This document shows, in pieces, positions 34,316 through 43,636 of a stretch of DNA of 64,000 nucleotides. Both the position numbers and the translations under genes were made by a program. The DNA comes from DSBN01 sp041686355 (lineage in GTDB: Bacteria; Spirochaetota; Spirochaetia; DSM-16054; Sediminispirochaetaceae). The notes under the pieces were generated by a model. That model was not told the DNA's origin. It worked only from the letters and a program-made list of their open reading frames with translations, and ran no database searches. The stretch is taken from assembly GCA_041686355.1 (NCBI GenBank), contig JAWLDZ010000003.1, positions 1-64,000 of the forward strand. The letters run 5' to 3'. Positions within the stretch are counted from its first letter, which is position 1, and every line of letters starts with the position of its first letter.

Positions 34316-34645
34316 TTATCCCGATATATCGATGTTTTTTCCTAAGGCAGGATCCTCGAAATAGTGTTTCTTTCTCTTTTCCTCCGCCTGTTCAGACTCT
34401 TCTCCTCCGGCCTCTTCATGGGTGAAACCGCCGCCTTCAGGCTGCTTTTCCCGCACCTGTGGATTTTCCTCCGGCACTTCTTCTGTTTGCCTCACTGATT
34501 CAGCATTCTGTCGCGTTTGTTTGGCGAGCTCCGCCCCGCGGAGACCCTGCTGCACCACTGAAGCTTCTTTCAGCACTGCTTGCTGTTTTCCTACTTGATT
34601 AATATGAGCAAATAGTGTCTGTAAATCAATCGGTTGAAGCGGCAT
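34316..34645 (-). CDS. Small charged protein of unknown function
   Basis: A 109-residue hydrophilic protein. The first about 45 residues look helical and slightly amphipathic (LQTLFAHINQVGKQQAVLKE); the rest is acidic and disordered-looking (EEVPEENPQVREKQPEGGGF), with a short conserved-looking end HYFEDPALGKNIDISG. It has no signal peptide, membrane helix or known motif. The start overlaps the FapA gene by 20 bases and the stop lies 3 bases before the next gene, so it is embedded in the operon and probably real. A small gene in this position after FapA occurs in other bacteria with this gene order, to my recollection. Confidence 0.6.
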   Translation of the reverse strand: MPLQPIDLQTLFAHINQVGKQQAVLKEASVVQQGLRGAELAKQTRQNAESVRQTEEVPEENPQVREKQPEGGGFTHEEAGGEESEQAEEKRKKHYFEDPALGKNIDISG

Positions 34646-36587
34646 TGCTTGGCCTCGAATAGTCCTCCTCAGGTTGAATGTATTTCGTTACTTTTATATC
34701 GTCCTTCTCGTTCACAAAAGTAACTGATTTATATTCATTTCTTACTTCTAAAGCAGCTTCTTTGATGCTGAGCTTGACTCCACTGAACACCCGTTCAGAG
34801 GCTGATATCCGTCCCTTAACCTTTAAGGTCGAGAGGTAGTGCTGCAGTTCATCAATCTCTTCCTGTTTCTCTTGCTTCTCCTGCTCAAAGGCGGACTTCT
34901 TGTCGGTAATCTCTTTAAGATACGCAAGCTTTTCCTTCGACAGTTTTTTGTCGCCCTTCTCTTTCAGTTTTTTAATGGTGGCCATATCCTGCATAATCTT
35001 ATCGAGCTGCTCTTCAATTTCCTCGTTTCGAGTATTGAGTTCATATAAACGCTGCTTGCTGTTTGGATCAAAACCTACTTCCAATATCGTTTCGGACCCT
35101 GCAACCGAACCCAAAGTTTTTGCATGGATTTCTTCAGCTGCCCGCAGATGCCCGCCTACAATAGTTGCACGTTTTCCCTGGCAGATAATTCGATGATTGG
35201 CGCTTACCCTAGAGTTTATGATTCCATCGGAGGCAACCACCAGGTCTCCCGATTCAATCCGGGCGTTTTCAATGAATTTTGACCATACCCCTCGTCCGGC
35301 TCTTACAAAGCCCTCACCTTTACCGGTTATTCCCTGATGTACGATCACATCACCCTCGGCATCCAGCTCACTCTTCCCAACATTTCCCATAATCTCGATA
35401 TTACCGGCGGCTTGGACCTTAAAACCGTCCTCGACATTGCCTTTGACTATTACCGTGCCGAGGAAAATAACATTACCTCCGGTCTTCAAATTTACGTCTC
35501 CCGGAACTACCAAGATCGGTTCCACACTGATTTTGCTGTTAGCCAACATCACCTGACCATTAATGGAAGCCACTGCAGTCATACCATCATCCGACAAGTG
35601 TACGTTCTTGCCTATTTCAAACTTCACATCACTGCCGTCTTTCGCGGGCAGCAGTTTCCCGGTTACTGTTCGGCCGGGTTGCCCTTCACCGGGAGGAATC
35701 TTCTTTGCTAAAGCCTGACCTTCTACTACATTTTGGATAACATTTGATTCCTTAAAATCTACACGACCGTTCTTTTCCTTCAGCTTTATTTTTGAGCGAT
35801 CGGTTTCAAAATTATAAATAATCCGGGCATCACTCCCATTCACCGGGGCGGTTCCCTCTGCCACTAAAACTGTCTCATTGTACTTGGGAAGGTCTACAAA
35901 CTTTCGAAGAGACTCTTCCTTTATTCCAAACACCACACCGTTTGTTTTAAGAAAACCAAGCAGCCCGTCAAAATTGGGATCTGCTCCATTTTTAGTAGGC
36001 GGTTTGCAGATGATAAACGCTTTCATATCAAAATCGGTAATATCGACGGTAATAATTGAATCGTTGGCAGGATTGTAATCAAAGTCGCCAATTTTAACAT
36101 AGCGGTCATCGGCAGCTTTTACAGTTTTTTGGATCATCTGTTTATCGTAGCGCTCGATGTCCCGCTCTTTTACCTTGGCATAGACCTGTTTTTCAGTGAC
36201 GGGAGCTCCGTTCCCAACCGGCGGTACCACCTTTAGGAATACCCCTTCGGGGAAGAGCCGCACAATAGCCACTCCATCCCTATCTTGATCTTCATCCTCT
36301 TTCATACCGGAACCCATTTCAAGAGACTCTTCAGTCAGTTGAAGCTGAGCAGGATCAATTGCCGGATAAGCTACTATCACACAGTTTGTCCGGCCGATAC
36401 CGAAGGTTCCTTTTTTACCGGGATCACGAATTTCGTATTCTATTTTTTTTATTGGCAGGGAAAGCTCAATCGCCGCCTGACGCAGGGCTTCATCGAGGTC
36501 TTCACCCTCGACCTGCACCCAGCGACTCTTGCGGTCTTCTTCTGCCTGGGTCCGCATAAACTCTCTCAGCTTGGCAATTTCAACCAC
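34626..36587 (-). CDS. FapA-family (DUF342) flagellar assembly protein A
   Basis: A 653-residue FapA/DUF342 protein. The N-terminal part includes a Jag-N-like stretch (residues about 18-60, VQVEGEDLDEALRQAAIELS and EYEIRDPGKKGTFGIG). The centre is the family's parallel beta-helix (VNLKTGGNVIFLGTVIVKGN, VQAAGNIEIMGNVGKSELDA, GFVRAGRGVWSKFIENARIE), similar in fold to bactofilin and MinC-C domains. A coiled coil follows (about 500-580). FapA proteins are linked to flagellar assembly or polar localisation in several bacteria and lie at this end of the Borrelia flagellar operon as well. The start is GTG at 36587 after a GGGGGG run; Met11 is an alternative. Confidence 0.82.
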   Translation of the reverse strand: MVEIAKLREFMRTQAEEDRKSRWVQVEGEDLDEALRQAAIELSLPIKKIEYEIRDPGKKGTFGIGRTNCVIVAYPAIDPAQLQLTEESLEMGSGMKEDEDQDRDGVAIVRLFPEGVFLKVVPPVGNGAPVTEKQVYAKVKERDIERYDKQMIQKTVKAADDRYVKIGDFDYNPANDSIITVDITDFDMKAFIICKPPTKNGADPNFDGLLGFLKTNGVVFGIKEESLRKFVDLPKYNETVLVAEGTAPVNGSDARIIYNFETDRSKIKLKEKNGRVDFKESNVIQNVVEGQALAKKIPPGEGQPGRTVTGKLLPAKDGSDVKFEIGKNVHLSDDGMTAVASINGQVMLANSKISVEPILVVPGDVNLKTGGNVIFLGTVIVKGNVEDGFKVQAAGNIEIMGNVGKSELDAEGDVIVHQGITGKGEGFVRAGRGVWSKFIENARIESGDLVVASDGIINSRVSANHRIICQGKRATIVGGHLRAAEEIHAKTLGSVAGSETILEVGFDPNSKQRLYELNTRNEEIEEQLDKIMQDMATIKKLKEKGDKKLSKEKLAYLKEITDKKSAFEQEKQEKQEEIDELQHYLSTLKVKGRISASERVFSGVKLSIKEAALEVRNEYKSVTFVNEKDDIKVTKYIQPEEDYSRPSNAASTD

Positions 36588-36605
36588 TTCGGCCCCCCAC
36601 GGTGA

Positions 36606-37394
36606 CTAGAAAATCCCCTTTTTAATATTGGTCAGTTTTGAACGCAGTCGAATAATCGCCTTTGTGTGCAACTGACTAATCCGTGATTCAGTGACTTCCA
36701 GCACCTTACCAATTTCCTTAAGAGTAAGATCCTCATAGTAATATAGAACCAGCACTTTCTTCTCTTTCTCAGGAAGTTCATCGATAGCCTGTACAATCAC
36801 CCTTTTTATTTCTTCTTTCTCTACAATCGTATCAGGATTAAGACTTTGGGGCGATTCTATGCTGTCGACTATAGAAATACTATCGTTTTCTTCGCTGCTG
36901 TACCATACATCGTTCAGCGAAAGAATAGAAGTACCACTGATCTTCATCATAGTTTTTTGAAAATCACTCTCCGACATCCCCAGTTCCGCAGCTATCTCTT
37001 TATCCGAGGCAGAACGTCCCAAGGATGCCTCAAGACGATGAACAGTATCTTCAATTTCTCGCGATTTTTGTCTAACCGACCGGGGTACCCAATCTATAGA
37101 GCGCAATTCATCAAAGATAGCTCCACGTATCCGTGTGACAGCATAGGTTTTAAACTTTACGTGCTTATCCGGATCGTATTTATTGATGGCATCGATCAAA
37201 CCAAAGACTCCGAACCCTACTAGATCGTCAAAGTCAACGTTATGCGGCATCCCTACTGCCACTTTGCCGGCAACATACTTCACTAAGGGTGCATACTGCT
37301 TGACAAACATATCGCGAATTTTGGGATCTTGATTTTTCCGGTACAATTCCCAGAGTTCTTCTTCTGTCTTCTCCTCTAACAGTTTCTCCCCCAT
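36606..37394 (-). CDS. fliA: RNA polymerase sigma factor FliA/WhiG (sigma28)
   Basis: A 262-residue sigma factor of the FliA/WhiG type that reads late flagellar and chemotaxis promoters. Region 2 is YAPLVKYVAGKVAVGMPHNV to FDDLVGFGVFGLIDAINKYD and KFKTYAVTRIRGAIFDELRS; WVPRSVRQKSREIE is typical of this group. Region 4 ends with LTLKEIGKVLEVTESRISQL, a helix-turn-helix. Borrelia lacks this sigma factor while Treponema has it. No flgM anti-sigma gene was seen in the window, and I found no convincing sigma28 promoter here, so its targets must lie elsewhere. It is separated from its upstream neighbour by 3 bases. Confidence 0.92.
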   Translation of the reverse strand: MGEKLLEEKTEEELWELYRKNQDPKIRDMFVKQYAPLVKYVAGKVAVGMPHNVDFDDLVGFGVFGLIDAINKYDPDKHVKFKTYAVTRIRGAIFDELRSIDWVPRSVRQKSREIEDTVHRLEASLGRSASDKEIAAELGMSESDFQKTMMKISGTSILSLNDVWYSSEENDSISIVDSIESPQSLNPDTIVEKEEIKRVIVQAIDELPEKEKKVLVLYYYEDLTLKEIGKVLEVTESRISQLHTKAIIRLRSKLTNIKKGIF

Positions 37395-37397
37395 ACT

Positions 37398-38138
37398 TTA
37401 TCCTTTCTGGTCTCTTCCTATAATAGTACGAACCGCCTTGGCAACTGTGGCCGGATCCTGTTCATCCCCCATTATATCTACCGAATCCGTAGAGGAGTAC
37501 CCCCCTCCTCCATTAGATTCATCTTCTGAATCTTGAGCTGCAGCTACACTTTCAAATGAGTCGGAAAACTCATCTAAATCGGGCAATGTATCCACATCAG
37601 CCAGGTTTTCGAACTCCTGATAGTCCTCGGATGCCCCGGCTGTTTTCTCCTCGGCTCTGTTCTCAGGGCCGGCAGGAGCCTGGGAGGCGTTTGCTGCTTC
37701 AGCTGCCCACTGTTCTGCTTTTCCGCTTTGATCATCCGTATCCGAAACTTCCTCTACAAACTGCTCTTCATCATCCCCAAACTGCTCGGAATCTACTTCG
37801 TTCCCAGCCGCCGAGTCTGCGATGTCCCCATAACTGTATTCATCCCCATCGAGAACAATATTAAGATTATTTCCCTGTTGTGCAGGAGACTCTTTTTCTT
37901 CAGCCTCACCGGTCGCAACCGTAAAACCGTCCTCTTCTGTTTCCTGCTGTTCAAACAGTTCTGGAACAAAGCGCATCAGCAGCAGGCTCACCCCGGCGCC
38001 GAACAGACCAAATGCTGCTCCGCCAAGTAAAGCCCGCAGAAGAAGATCGAAAAATGCAACTCTGCCAAACAGTCCTGCAACCAAAGCAATTACCGCGGCA
38101 CTGCCTGCACTCCAAAGAATAACCTTAATATTAGGCAT
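37398..38138 (-). CDS. Membrane protein with acidic cytoplasmic tail (unknown function)
   Basis: A 246-residue protein with two hydrophobic helices at the N-terminus (VILWSAGSAAVIALVAGLFG, 5-24; LLRALLGGAAFGLFGAGVSL, about 33-52). A long, strongly acidic, low-complexity region (about 65-205, rich in Glu, Asp, Gln and Ala) follows, ending in a short conserved-looking motif, SVDIMGDEQDPATVAKAVRT (about 220-240). No enzyme signature is visible. The place between flhG and fliA is that of the unnamed gene at this point of the Borrelia operon. A possible internal promoter precedes it. It may be a membrane tether for FlhF/FlhG or FliA; that is speculation from position. Confidence 0.65.
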   Translation of the reverse strand: MPNIKVILWSAGSAAVIALVAGLFGRVAFFDLLLRALLGGAAFGLFGAGVSLLLMRFVPELFEQQETEEDGFTVATGEAEEKESPAQQGNNLNIVLDGDEYSYGDIADSAAGNEVDSEQFGDDEEQFVEEVSDTDDQSGKAEQWAAEAANASQAPAGPENRAEEKTAGASEDYQEFENLADVDTLPDLDEFSDSFESVAAAQDSEDESNGGGGYSSTDSVDIMGDEQDPATVAKAVRTIIGRDQKG

Positions 38139-38162
38139 ATAAGCCTCAATCCCCCTACATAA

Positions 38163-38191
38163 AGACTATGAGAATATTCCACAACCGTCAA
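38163..38191 (-). promoter_or_regulatory. Weak putative internal promoter after flhG
   Basis: Minus-strand TTGACG (38191-38186) and TAGTCT (38168-38163) are 17 bases apart, in the 56-base gap before the acidic-tail membrane protein. The -35 is good and the -10 poor. It could give fliA and the downstream chaperone genes extra expression. Confidence 0.3.
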
Positions 38192-38194
38192 GTT

Positions 38195-39064
38195 TTATGT
38201 CTTACCTAAGAGTCGTTTCAAAAAGCTGCCGACTCCGCTGCCTTCCTTGTACTCGACGTTTTCCAAGCGGCTCACAATATGACGCACACAAATTGCAGCT
38301 TTACCGTTTGGTTCGGATGCCATAAACGGCTTTTGGTGAATTACCGCCGAACCAACTCCCTGATCTTCATATACATAACCCAGATAATCAAGCTTTAGAT
38401 TCAAGAACTGCCCCGCAATATTGATCACCCTTTCTGCTATTTTACGCCCTTCCGTCACACTTTTCACTCTATTTACTATCAATTTTAAGCCTAAGTCCAT
38501 ATTTTCTATTTCTGTTGCAATAATCTTTATTATACCATACGCGTCAGTGATAGCGGTAGGCTCCGGGGTGGTAACAATAATCGCATCATCCGCCGCTGCG
38601 ATAAAACCCAGCACATTGTTCGAAACCCCTGCGCTGGTATCAATAATAATGATATCTGCGTCGGACAAAGCGGACAGCTCTTCGATAAAATGCCCCCGTT
38701 CCTCATCGGTAAGGTTGGCAATTTTAGAAAAACCGGAGGCACCCGCAACTATCTGTATACCATAATCGGTATCCATCAAAATTTCGCTCATCCGCTTCTG
38801 CTTGCGGATAAGGTGGTACAAGTTGTACTTTGGAATAATTCCAAGTATCACATTTACATTAGCAAGTCCAAGATCAGCATCCATTACAATCACTTTCTTA
38901 CCGAGCTGTGCGTAGGCCATCGCCAGGTTAATAGAAATATTTGTCTTACCGACTCCGCCTTTTCCGCTCGCAATTGCGATGATTCTAGTTTTGTTCTTGG
39001 AACCACCCTCTTCCGATTTGCGGTTTTTCATGAGCTCCCGCAACTGTTCCGCCTGATCCGTCAT
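38195..39064 (-). CDS. flhG: FlhG/FleN flagellar-number ATPase (MinD/ParA family)
   Basis: A MinD-like ATPase that counters FlhF and limits flagellar number and position. The 289-residue product has the deviant Walker A GKGGVGKT (34-41), VMDADLGLANVNVILG, IIIIDTSAGVSNNVL and TTPEPTAITDAYG, all typical. The C-terminus (SGVGSFLKRLLGK) is an amphipathic helix like the membrane-targeting tail of MinD. Its start overlaps flhF (ATGA), as in nearly all flagellated bacteria with this pair. In spirochaetes with few periplasmic flagella per pole, this pair is the natural candidate for setting filament number. Confidence 0.93.
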   Translation of the reverse strand: MTDQAEQLRELMKNRKSEEGGSKNKTRIIAIASGKGGVGKTNISINLAMAYAQLGKKVIVMDADLGLANVNVILGIIPKYNLYHLIRKQKRMSEILMDTDYGIQIVAGASGFSKIANLTDEERGHFIEELSALSDADIIIIDTSAGVSNNVLGFIAAADDAIIVTTPEPTAITDAYGIIKIIATEIENMDLGLKLIVNRVKSVTEGRKIAERVINIAGQFLNLKLDYLGYVYEDQGVGSAVIHQKPFMASEPNGKAAICVRHIVSRLENVEYKEGSGVGSFLKRLLGKT

Positions 39065-40329
39065 TTTTCACCCCGCTTTGTTTTTGTGATCTCTTTTCCA
39101 ACCCTGTAAAGCTGCTCCTGTTCGGCCGGCGTAACCGCATCATTTCCATCTGTGCCGGCCTCTTCGGAGTGATCTACCTCACCAAACTTCTGTTTTAGTT
39201 TTCCCATATGAACTGGGAAGCCTTCCAAGGTCTTTAATATTCGTATACGGGTCGCCCGCTGGATATCCTCCGGAACCCGCTGTCCATCGGCAACATACGA
39301 GAGTTGTTTGCCCCTTTCATTTAACACGCTGATTAAGTTTCCGATCCGCATTGTCTCATCAAGCTTTGTCAGTACGATCGCCTCATAATTGAAGGGTTCA
39401 AACTGCTGCATGATCTCTTTCAGGTCCGAGACCTTAGTGGTAGCACTCACAGCTAGATGGACTTCCGCTTTTCCTCCACAGCCATCCAAAATCTCACGCA
39501 TTTTTGCCAGATTCATATAATCCTTCGGACTCTTCCCGATTGTATCGATGAGTACTAAGTCGGCATCCTGATCAAGGGCTATCTGATTCTGTAAATCTTG
39601 AAAAGACTCTACGCTTGTAAAAGGCACCTGCAGAATTTCCGCATAGGTGCGAATCTGCTGCTTCGCTCCTATTCTATAATTATCTATAGTAATAATCCGC
39701 ACATCCTTCGATCGCTCGCCCTTACTTCCAAGGCTGTGTATAGCCGCCAGCTTTGCAATAGTGGTTGTTTTTCCAACCCCCGTCGGCCCTACCAAAATAA
39801 GTATTCGGGGTTTTCCTTCACGGTAGGTTTCCTTCACAGGTACACTCTCGCCAATCCATTCCAACACCTGGGATAAGACAAACTCCGTATCATTCAGTTG
39901 TTCATAACTGAGTTCCTGCCTTACCCGTTCCAGCAAATCCTGAATAAAGTGAAAGGAAAACTCGTTTTGTGACAGCACTTCGGTCACCTCAGAAAAAACA
40001 GGATGATCCTCCTGCACCTTCGGAGGTGTGTAGGATTCAAACTGCTGCTTCAGAGACTGAACTTCCTCAAGAACCTTCTGCAGGGTCTTATCTCCTTTCA
40101 CACTATCAAGAATTTTCTGTTTCTCTTCCTGTACCCGGGCTTTCTGCTTGCTGGGGGTTTCCTGAGCAATGTAGCCTGTCATCTCAACTCCCTCTTTTGA
40201 AAACATTCCCATAAATCCTCCCAGCCGCACCGTTCTGTGGGTCAAAATCTTCGCCCGTTCTCCGTATTTTTGGCGAATTTTCTCCAATACTTCATGATGA
40301 CTGGGCGCTTGTTCAGTAAAATACTGCAT
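39061..40329 (-). CDS. flhF: FlhF signal-recognition-like GTPase
   Basis: A 422-residue SRP-type GTPase that directs where flagella are built. The N-terminal B region (MQYFTEQAPSHHEVLEKIRQ, GGFMGMFSKEGVEMTGY) and linker lead to an N-domain (about 105-165) and the G-domain with GPTGVGKTTT (181-190), VRIITIDNYRIGAKQQ, VLIDTIGKSPKD and LTKLDETMRIG. The motifs match Ffh/FtsY-type GTPases. The stop overlaps flhG by four bases, and flhA ends 12 bases upstream. In Borrelia the same gene sits at the same point of the operon. Confidence 0.95.
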   Translation of the reverse strand: MQYFTEQAPSHHEVLEKIRQKYGERAKILTHRTVRLGGFMGMFSKEGVEMTGYIAQETPSKQKARVQEEKQKILDSVKGDKTLQKVLEEVQSLKQQFESYTPPKVQEDHPVFSEVTEVLSQNEFSFHFIQDLLERVRQELSYEQLNDTEFVLSQVLEWIGESVPVKETYREGKPRILILVGPTGVGKTTTIAKLAAIHSLGSKGERSKDVRIITIDNYRIGAKQQIRTYAEILQVPFTSVESFQDLQNQIALDQDADLVLIDTIGKSPKDYMNLAKMREILDGCGGKAEVHLAVSATTKVSDLKEIMQQFEPFNYEAIVLTKLDETMRIGNLISVLNERGKQLSYVADGQRVPEDIQRATRIRILKTLEGFPVHMGKLKQKFGEVDHSEEAGTDGNDAVTPAEQEQLYRVGKEITKTKRGEK

Positions 40330-40341
40330 ATCTTATCCTCT

Positions 40342-42444
40342 TCATGACTGCTGTACCTGGGTATCCAGGACTATTTCTCCCAGACCTTCCGTTGTTATAT
40401 CCGCTACTACCTCCGGTACGGACAAAACGGCGATATCGGGTATATCACGCTCCAGGCTCTGTCGAACCAGCTTTCGGGCAGCCTCGGAGCAGAGCATAAC
40501 CGGCATGTACCCCAACTGCTGTACCTGATGCACCGCATTAGTTGCAGCATTGATCCATGCCCGATGCTTTTCAGGCTCCAGCGAAGCAATCGGACCCTGG
40601 GCTGTCTCGACCCTTGAATCAATAATTTCTTGTTCAAGCTCTGGATTGATGGTCAATACCCGGAGTACACGATTCTCATCAGCATACTGTAGACAGATCT
40701 GCCGTCCTAGAGCTTGCCGGGCTTTTTCACCCAAAAAGGTTACGTTGTTGGAAACTGGTGCATAATCGGCCAGTGTCTCCAGGATTGGCACCATATTACG
40801 GATTGACACCCGTTCCTGCAATAAGCCTTGCAAAACTTTCTGCATTTCCCCCAAAGACAAGGATTTATTTACATCATCCACAACCGCCGGGTAGTTATCA
40901 CGCAGGGTGTCAAGAATTGACTTCACTTCCTGACGTCCAAGCATTTCATGGGCGTGTCGTTTAATAATTTCTGTGAGATGGGTAGCGATAATCGAAGGGC
41001 TGTCGACTACCGTATAACCTGCCCGTTCAGCATCTTCACGGTGGCCTTCATCAATCCACAGTGCCGGCAATCCAAAGGCGGGATCGGTTGTCTTGTCACC
41101 TTCAATCTCTTCGCTTACGTCTCCCGGATTGATAGCCAGGTAAAAGCCGGTTTTCAGCTTACCCCGGCCTACCTCAACTCCCTTGATCTTTACGCTGTAT
41201 TCGCTCGGTTCAAGCCGCATATTATCAATGATTCTTATACGCGGTACTACTAAACCGAGTTCCAGGGCGGATTCACGGCGTATGCGGGTAATCCGATCCA
41301 ACAACTCCGCACCTTGATCTTTATCGACCAGTGGAATCAAACCGTATCCGAGTTCCAAGGAAAGAGGATCCAGGGGCACAATTGGAGAGACATCCTGCGG
41401 CTCTTCCTCCGGTGCAGCTGTTTCTTCAGCCTCCCGGGCTGATCTCTGTTCTGCCATCTGCTTACGGGAAAGCCGAAAGGCCAGGTATCCAATTAAAAGT
41501 GAAAGGGGAAGCAGAACTAAGGAAGGAAAGCCAGGTAAAAATGAAAGGAACAATAGAAAGATTGCCGCAATCCAATAGACCCGCGAGTGCTGACTAAACT
41601 GCTCTGAAACGTCCGAGCCAAAGGTTCCATCAGAAATAGCCCTGGTAACTATTAGACCGGTGGCGGTAGAAATAAACAGAGCTGGAAACTGGGTAACCAG
41701 ACCATCACCGACAGTTAATGAGACATAGGTATTGGCAGCCAATCCAATTGATTCACCGTGAATTGTAGTCCCGACAATCAAACCGCCGACTATGTTAATG
41801 GCAGTGATCAGCATTCCAACCTTCACATTTCCGGAAACAAACTTCGAAGCACCATCCATTGCACCATAGAAATCAACCTCACGCTGCAGATCATTTTTCT
41901 GACGAGTTGCAACTTCTTCAGTCAATGAACCGGAGTTATAGGCAGCTTCAATAGCCATCTGTTTTCCCGGCAGTGCATCCAGGGTAAACCGTGCGGCTAC
42001 CTCGGCAACGCGGGTTGCGCCTTTGGTAATAACAATAAACTGTACCGAAATCAAAATGACGAATATAATAAAACCAATCACCAAGCCCTCGGTTCCCGAA
42101 GTACCAACCACAAAGGTAGCAAAAGCCTTTACGATCTTACCGTCAAACTCACTGCCCTGAGAAAGAATCAGACGGGTCGAGCTTACATTTAACGCTAATC
42201 CAAAGACTGTTGAGAGCAGAAGGAGAGTCGGAAACACAGAGAACTCCAACGCCCGACGGGTGTAGAGTACAATCAATATCACCAGTAAACTGAATACCAG
42301 GTTTGAGGCCATCAGTAAATCCAGCATAAAGGCCGGCAGGGGTATAATCAGCATAGCAATTACTGCAATTACACCAACTGCTACCATGATATCGCTTCTT
42401 CCGTTCAGCAGCGAACCCCGTAATGTGCCGGAAAGATCAGCCAT
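40342..42444 (-). CDS. flhA: Flagellar export gate protein FlhA
   Basis: Core inner-membrane component of the flagellar type III export gate. The 700-residue product has about eight N-terminal transmembrane helices (to about 330), the FHIPEP-type cytoplasmic loop region (GTEGLVIGFIIFVILISVQF, ARFTLDALPGKQMAIEAAYN), and a large cytoplasmic domain (about 360-690: PLSLELGYGLIPLVDKDQGA, SRVETAQGPIASLEPEK). A negatively charged linker (EAEETAAPEEEPQDVSP) joins the two. Full length for the family. Lies 34 bases after flhB and 12 before flhF. Confidence 0.96.
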   Translation of the reverse strand: MADLSGTLRGSLLNGRSDIMVAVGVIAVIAMLIIPLPAFMLDLLMASNLVFSLLVILIVLYTRRALEFSVFPTLLLLSTVFGLALNVSSTRLILSQGSEFDGKIVKAFATFVVGTSGTEGLVIGFIIFVILISVQFIVITKGATRVAEVAARFTLDALPGKQMAIEAAYNSGSLTEEVATRQKNDLQREVDFYGAMDGASKFVSGNVKVGMLITAINIVGGLIVGTTIHGESIGLAANTYVSLTVGDGLVTQFPALFISTATGLIVTRAISDGTFGSDVSEQFSQHSRVYWIAAIFLLFLSFLPGFPSLVLLPLSLLIGYLAFRLSRKQMAEQRSAREAEETAAPEEEPQDVSPIVPLDPLSLELGYGLIPLVDKDQGAELLDRITRIRRESALELGLVVPRIRIIDNMRLEPSEYSVKIKGVEVGRGKLKTGFYLAINPGDVSEEIEGDKTTDPAFGLPALWIDEGHREDAERAGYTVVDSPSIIATHLTEIIKRHAHEMLGRQEVKSILDTLRDNYPAVVDDVNKSLSLGEMQKVLQGLLQERVSIRNMVPILETLADYAPVSNNVTFLGEKARQALGRQICLQYADENRVLRVLTINPELEQEIIDSRVETAQGPIASLEPEKHRAWINAATNAVHQVQQLGYMPVMLCSEAARKLVRQSLERDIPDIAVLSVPEVVADITTEGLGEIVLDTQVQQS

Positions 42445-42478
42445 AATAATCTCCTTGAGTCTGTATACAATACTTCAC

Positions 42479-43636
42479 TTACGATACCTGCTCCTGTGCT
42501 TTCATTCGATATACCTCCGACAGTACGATTGCCATAACCTCATAGTACTGTTCCGGAATTTCATCTCCGATTTCCACCTCACTGTAGAGGGCGCGGGCTA
42601 AGGGTTTATTCTCAATAATCGGCACCTCGTTTTCCCGGGCTATTTCTTTGATTCTTTGTGCTATATTGTCCTGTCCCTTTGCAATTACAACAGGGGCATT
42701 CATGCGCTCTTGCTTCCATTCAAGTCCAATGGCAAAGTGCGTCGGGTTGGTTACCACTACATCCGCTTCGGGGACATTCTGCATCATGTTTTGATTCAGC
42801 ATATCCCTCATTCTCTCACGCAAACGACTTCGCACCAGCGGATCACCTTCCATGGTTTTACGTTCCTCTTTCACTTCCTGCTTGGTCATTTTTATTGACT
42901 CTCGATGCTGTTTCTTTTGAAACAGGTAATCAGGCAATGACAACAGGAGCAGTGCTATCGCTGCCTCGACTAGTATTCGAAAGGCTATTCCGGCTAGATT
43001 AATAAATGAATACTGATAAGGCGCATTCACAAACTGAATAATTAAGTCCAATTCCATTCGTATGTTTATGTAAGCGATTATAGCTATTATGATTACCTTG
43101 AAAATCGATTTTGAGAAATTAAACAAGGCCTCGCCGGAAAAAAATGACTTTTGCAGAAATCGGGGAAAGTTCGGTACAATTTTACTAAAATCGGGTGTAA
43201 TTGGTTTTGTACTGAATAAAAACCCCACTTGCAGCAGGTTCGCCAGCAGAGCAGCTGCAAAAGCAATCAGCGCCGGAGGGGCAACCAGCTGTGCATAATA
43301 ACTGAAAAAGGCCGGTACAATTTGTGCTTCCCTCGATACATCAAGCTGCGTGGAAAGCTCCAGAAAATAGGCAAGCATCTCCTCCATGGTAGCTAACATT
43401 CGCGGTGCCATTATACCGATTCCAATGATCGGAAACAGCAGCACCAGGGAGGAGGTAAACTCCGAGCTCTTGGCCACCTTTCCATCTTCCCGGGCCTTTC
43501 TGATTTTCTGTTCAGTCGGTTCCTCAGTCCGGCCTTCATCTTCAGCGGCAAACCACTGCAGGTGAATGTTGAACCGGGATTCGCCACTTGTAGTGAGGAA
43601 GCGGTAATACTCTTCCGCAACATACCAGCTGCTCAT
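42479..43636 (-). CDS. flhB: Flagellar export switch protein FlhB
   Basis: Substrate-specificity switch of the export gate. The 385-residue product has four transmembrane helices (from about 60 to 235) and a cytoplasmic domain with the autocleavage site NPTH (297-300), so it should switch from rod/hook to filament export when FliK signals completion. The sequence AAEDEGRTEEPTEQKIRKAR begins the conserved part; the preceding about 30 residues (MSSWYVAEEYYRFLTTSG) are longer than in E. coli FlhB. The start codon overlaps the fliR stop (ATGA), supporting it. Confidence 0.95.
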   Translation of the reverse strand: MSSWYVAEEYYRFLTTSGESRFNIHLQWFAAEDEGRTEEPTEQKIRKAREDGKVAKSSEFTSSLVLLFPIIGIGIMAPRMLATMEEMLAYFLELSTQLDVSREAQIVPAFFSYYAQLVAPPALIAFAAALLANLLQVGFLFSTKPITPDFSKIVPNFPRFLQKSFFSGEALFNFSKSIFKVIIIAIIAYINIRMELDLIIQFVNAPYQYSFINLAGIAFRILVEAAIALLLLSLPDYLFQKKQHRESIKMTKQEVKEERKTMEGDPLVRSRLRERMRDMLNQNMMQNVPEADVVVTNPTHFAIGLEWKQERMNAPVVIAKGQDNIAQRIKEIARENEVPIIENKPLARALYSEVEIGDEIPEQYYEVMAIVLSEVYRMKAQEQVS

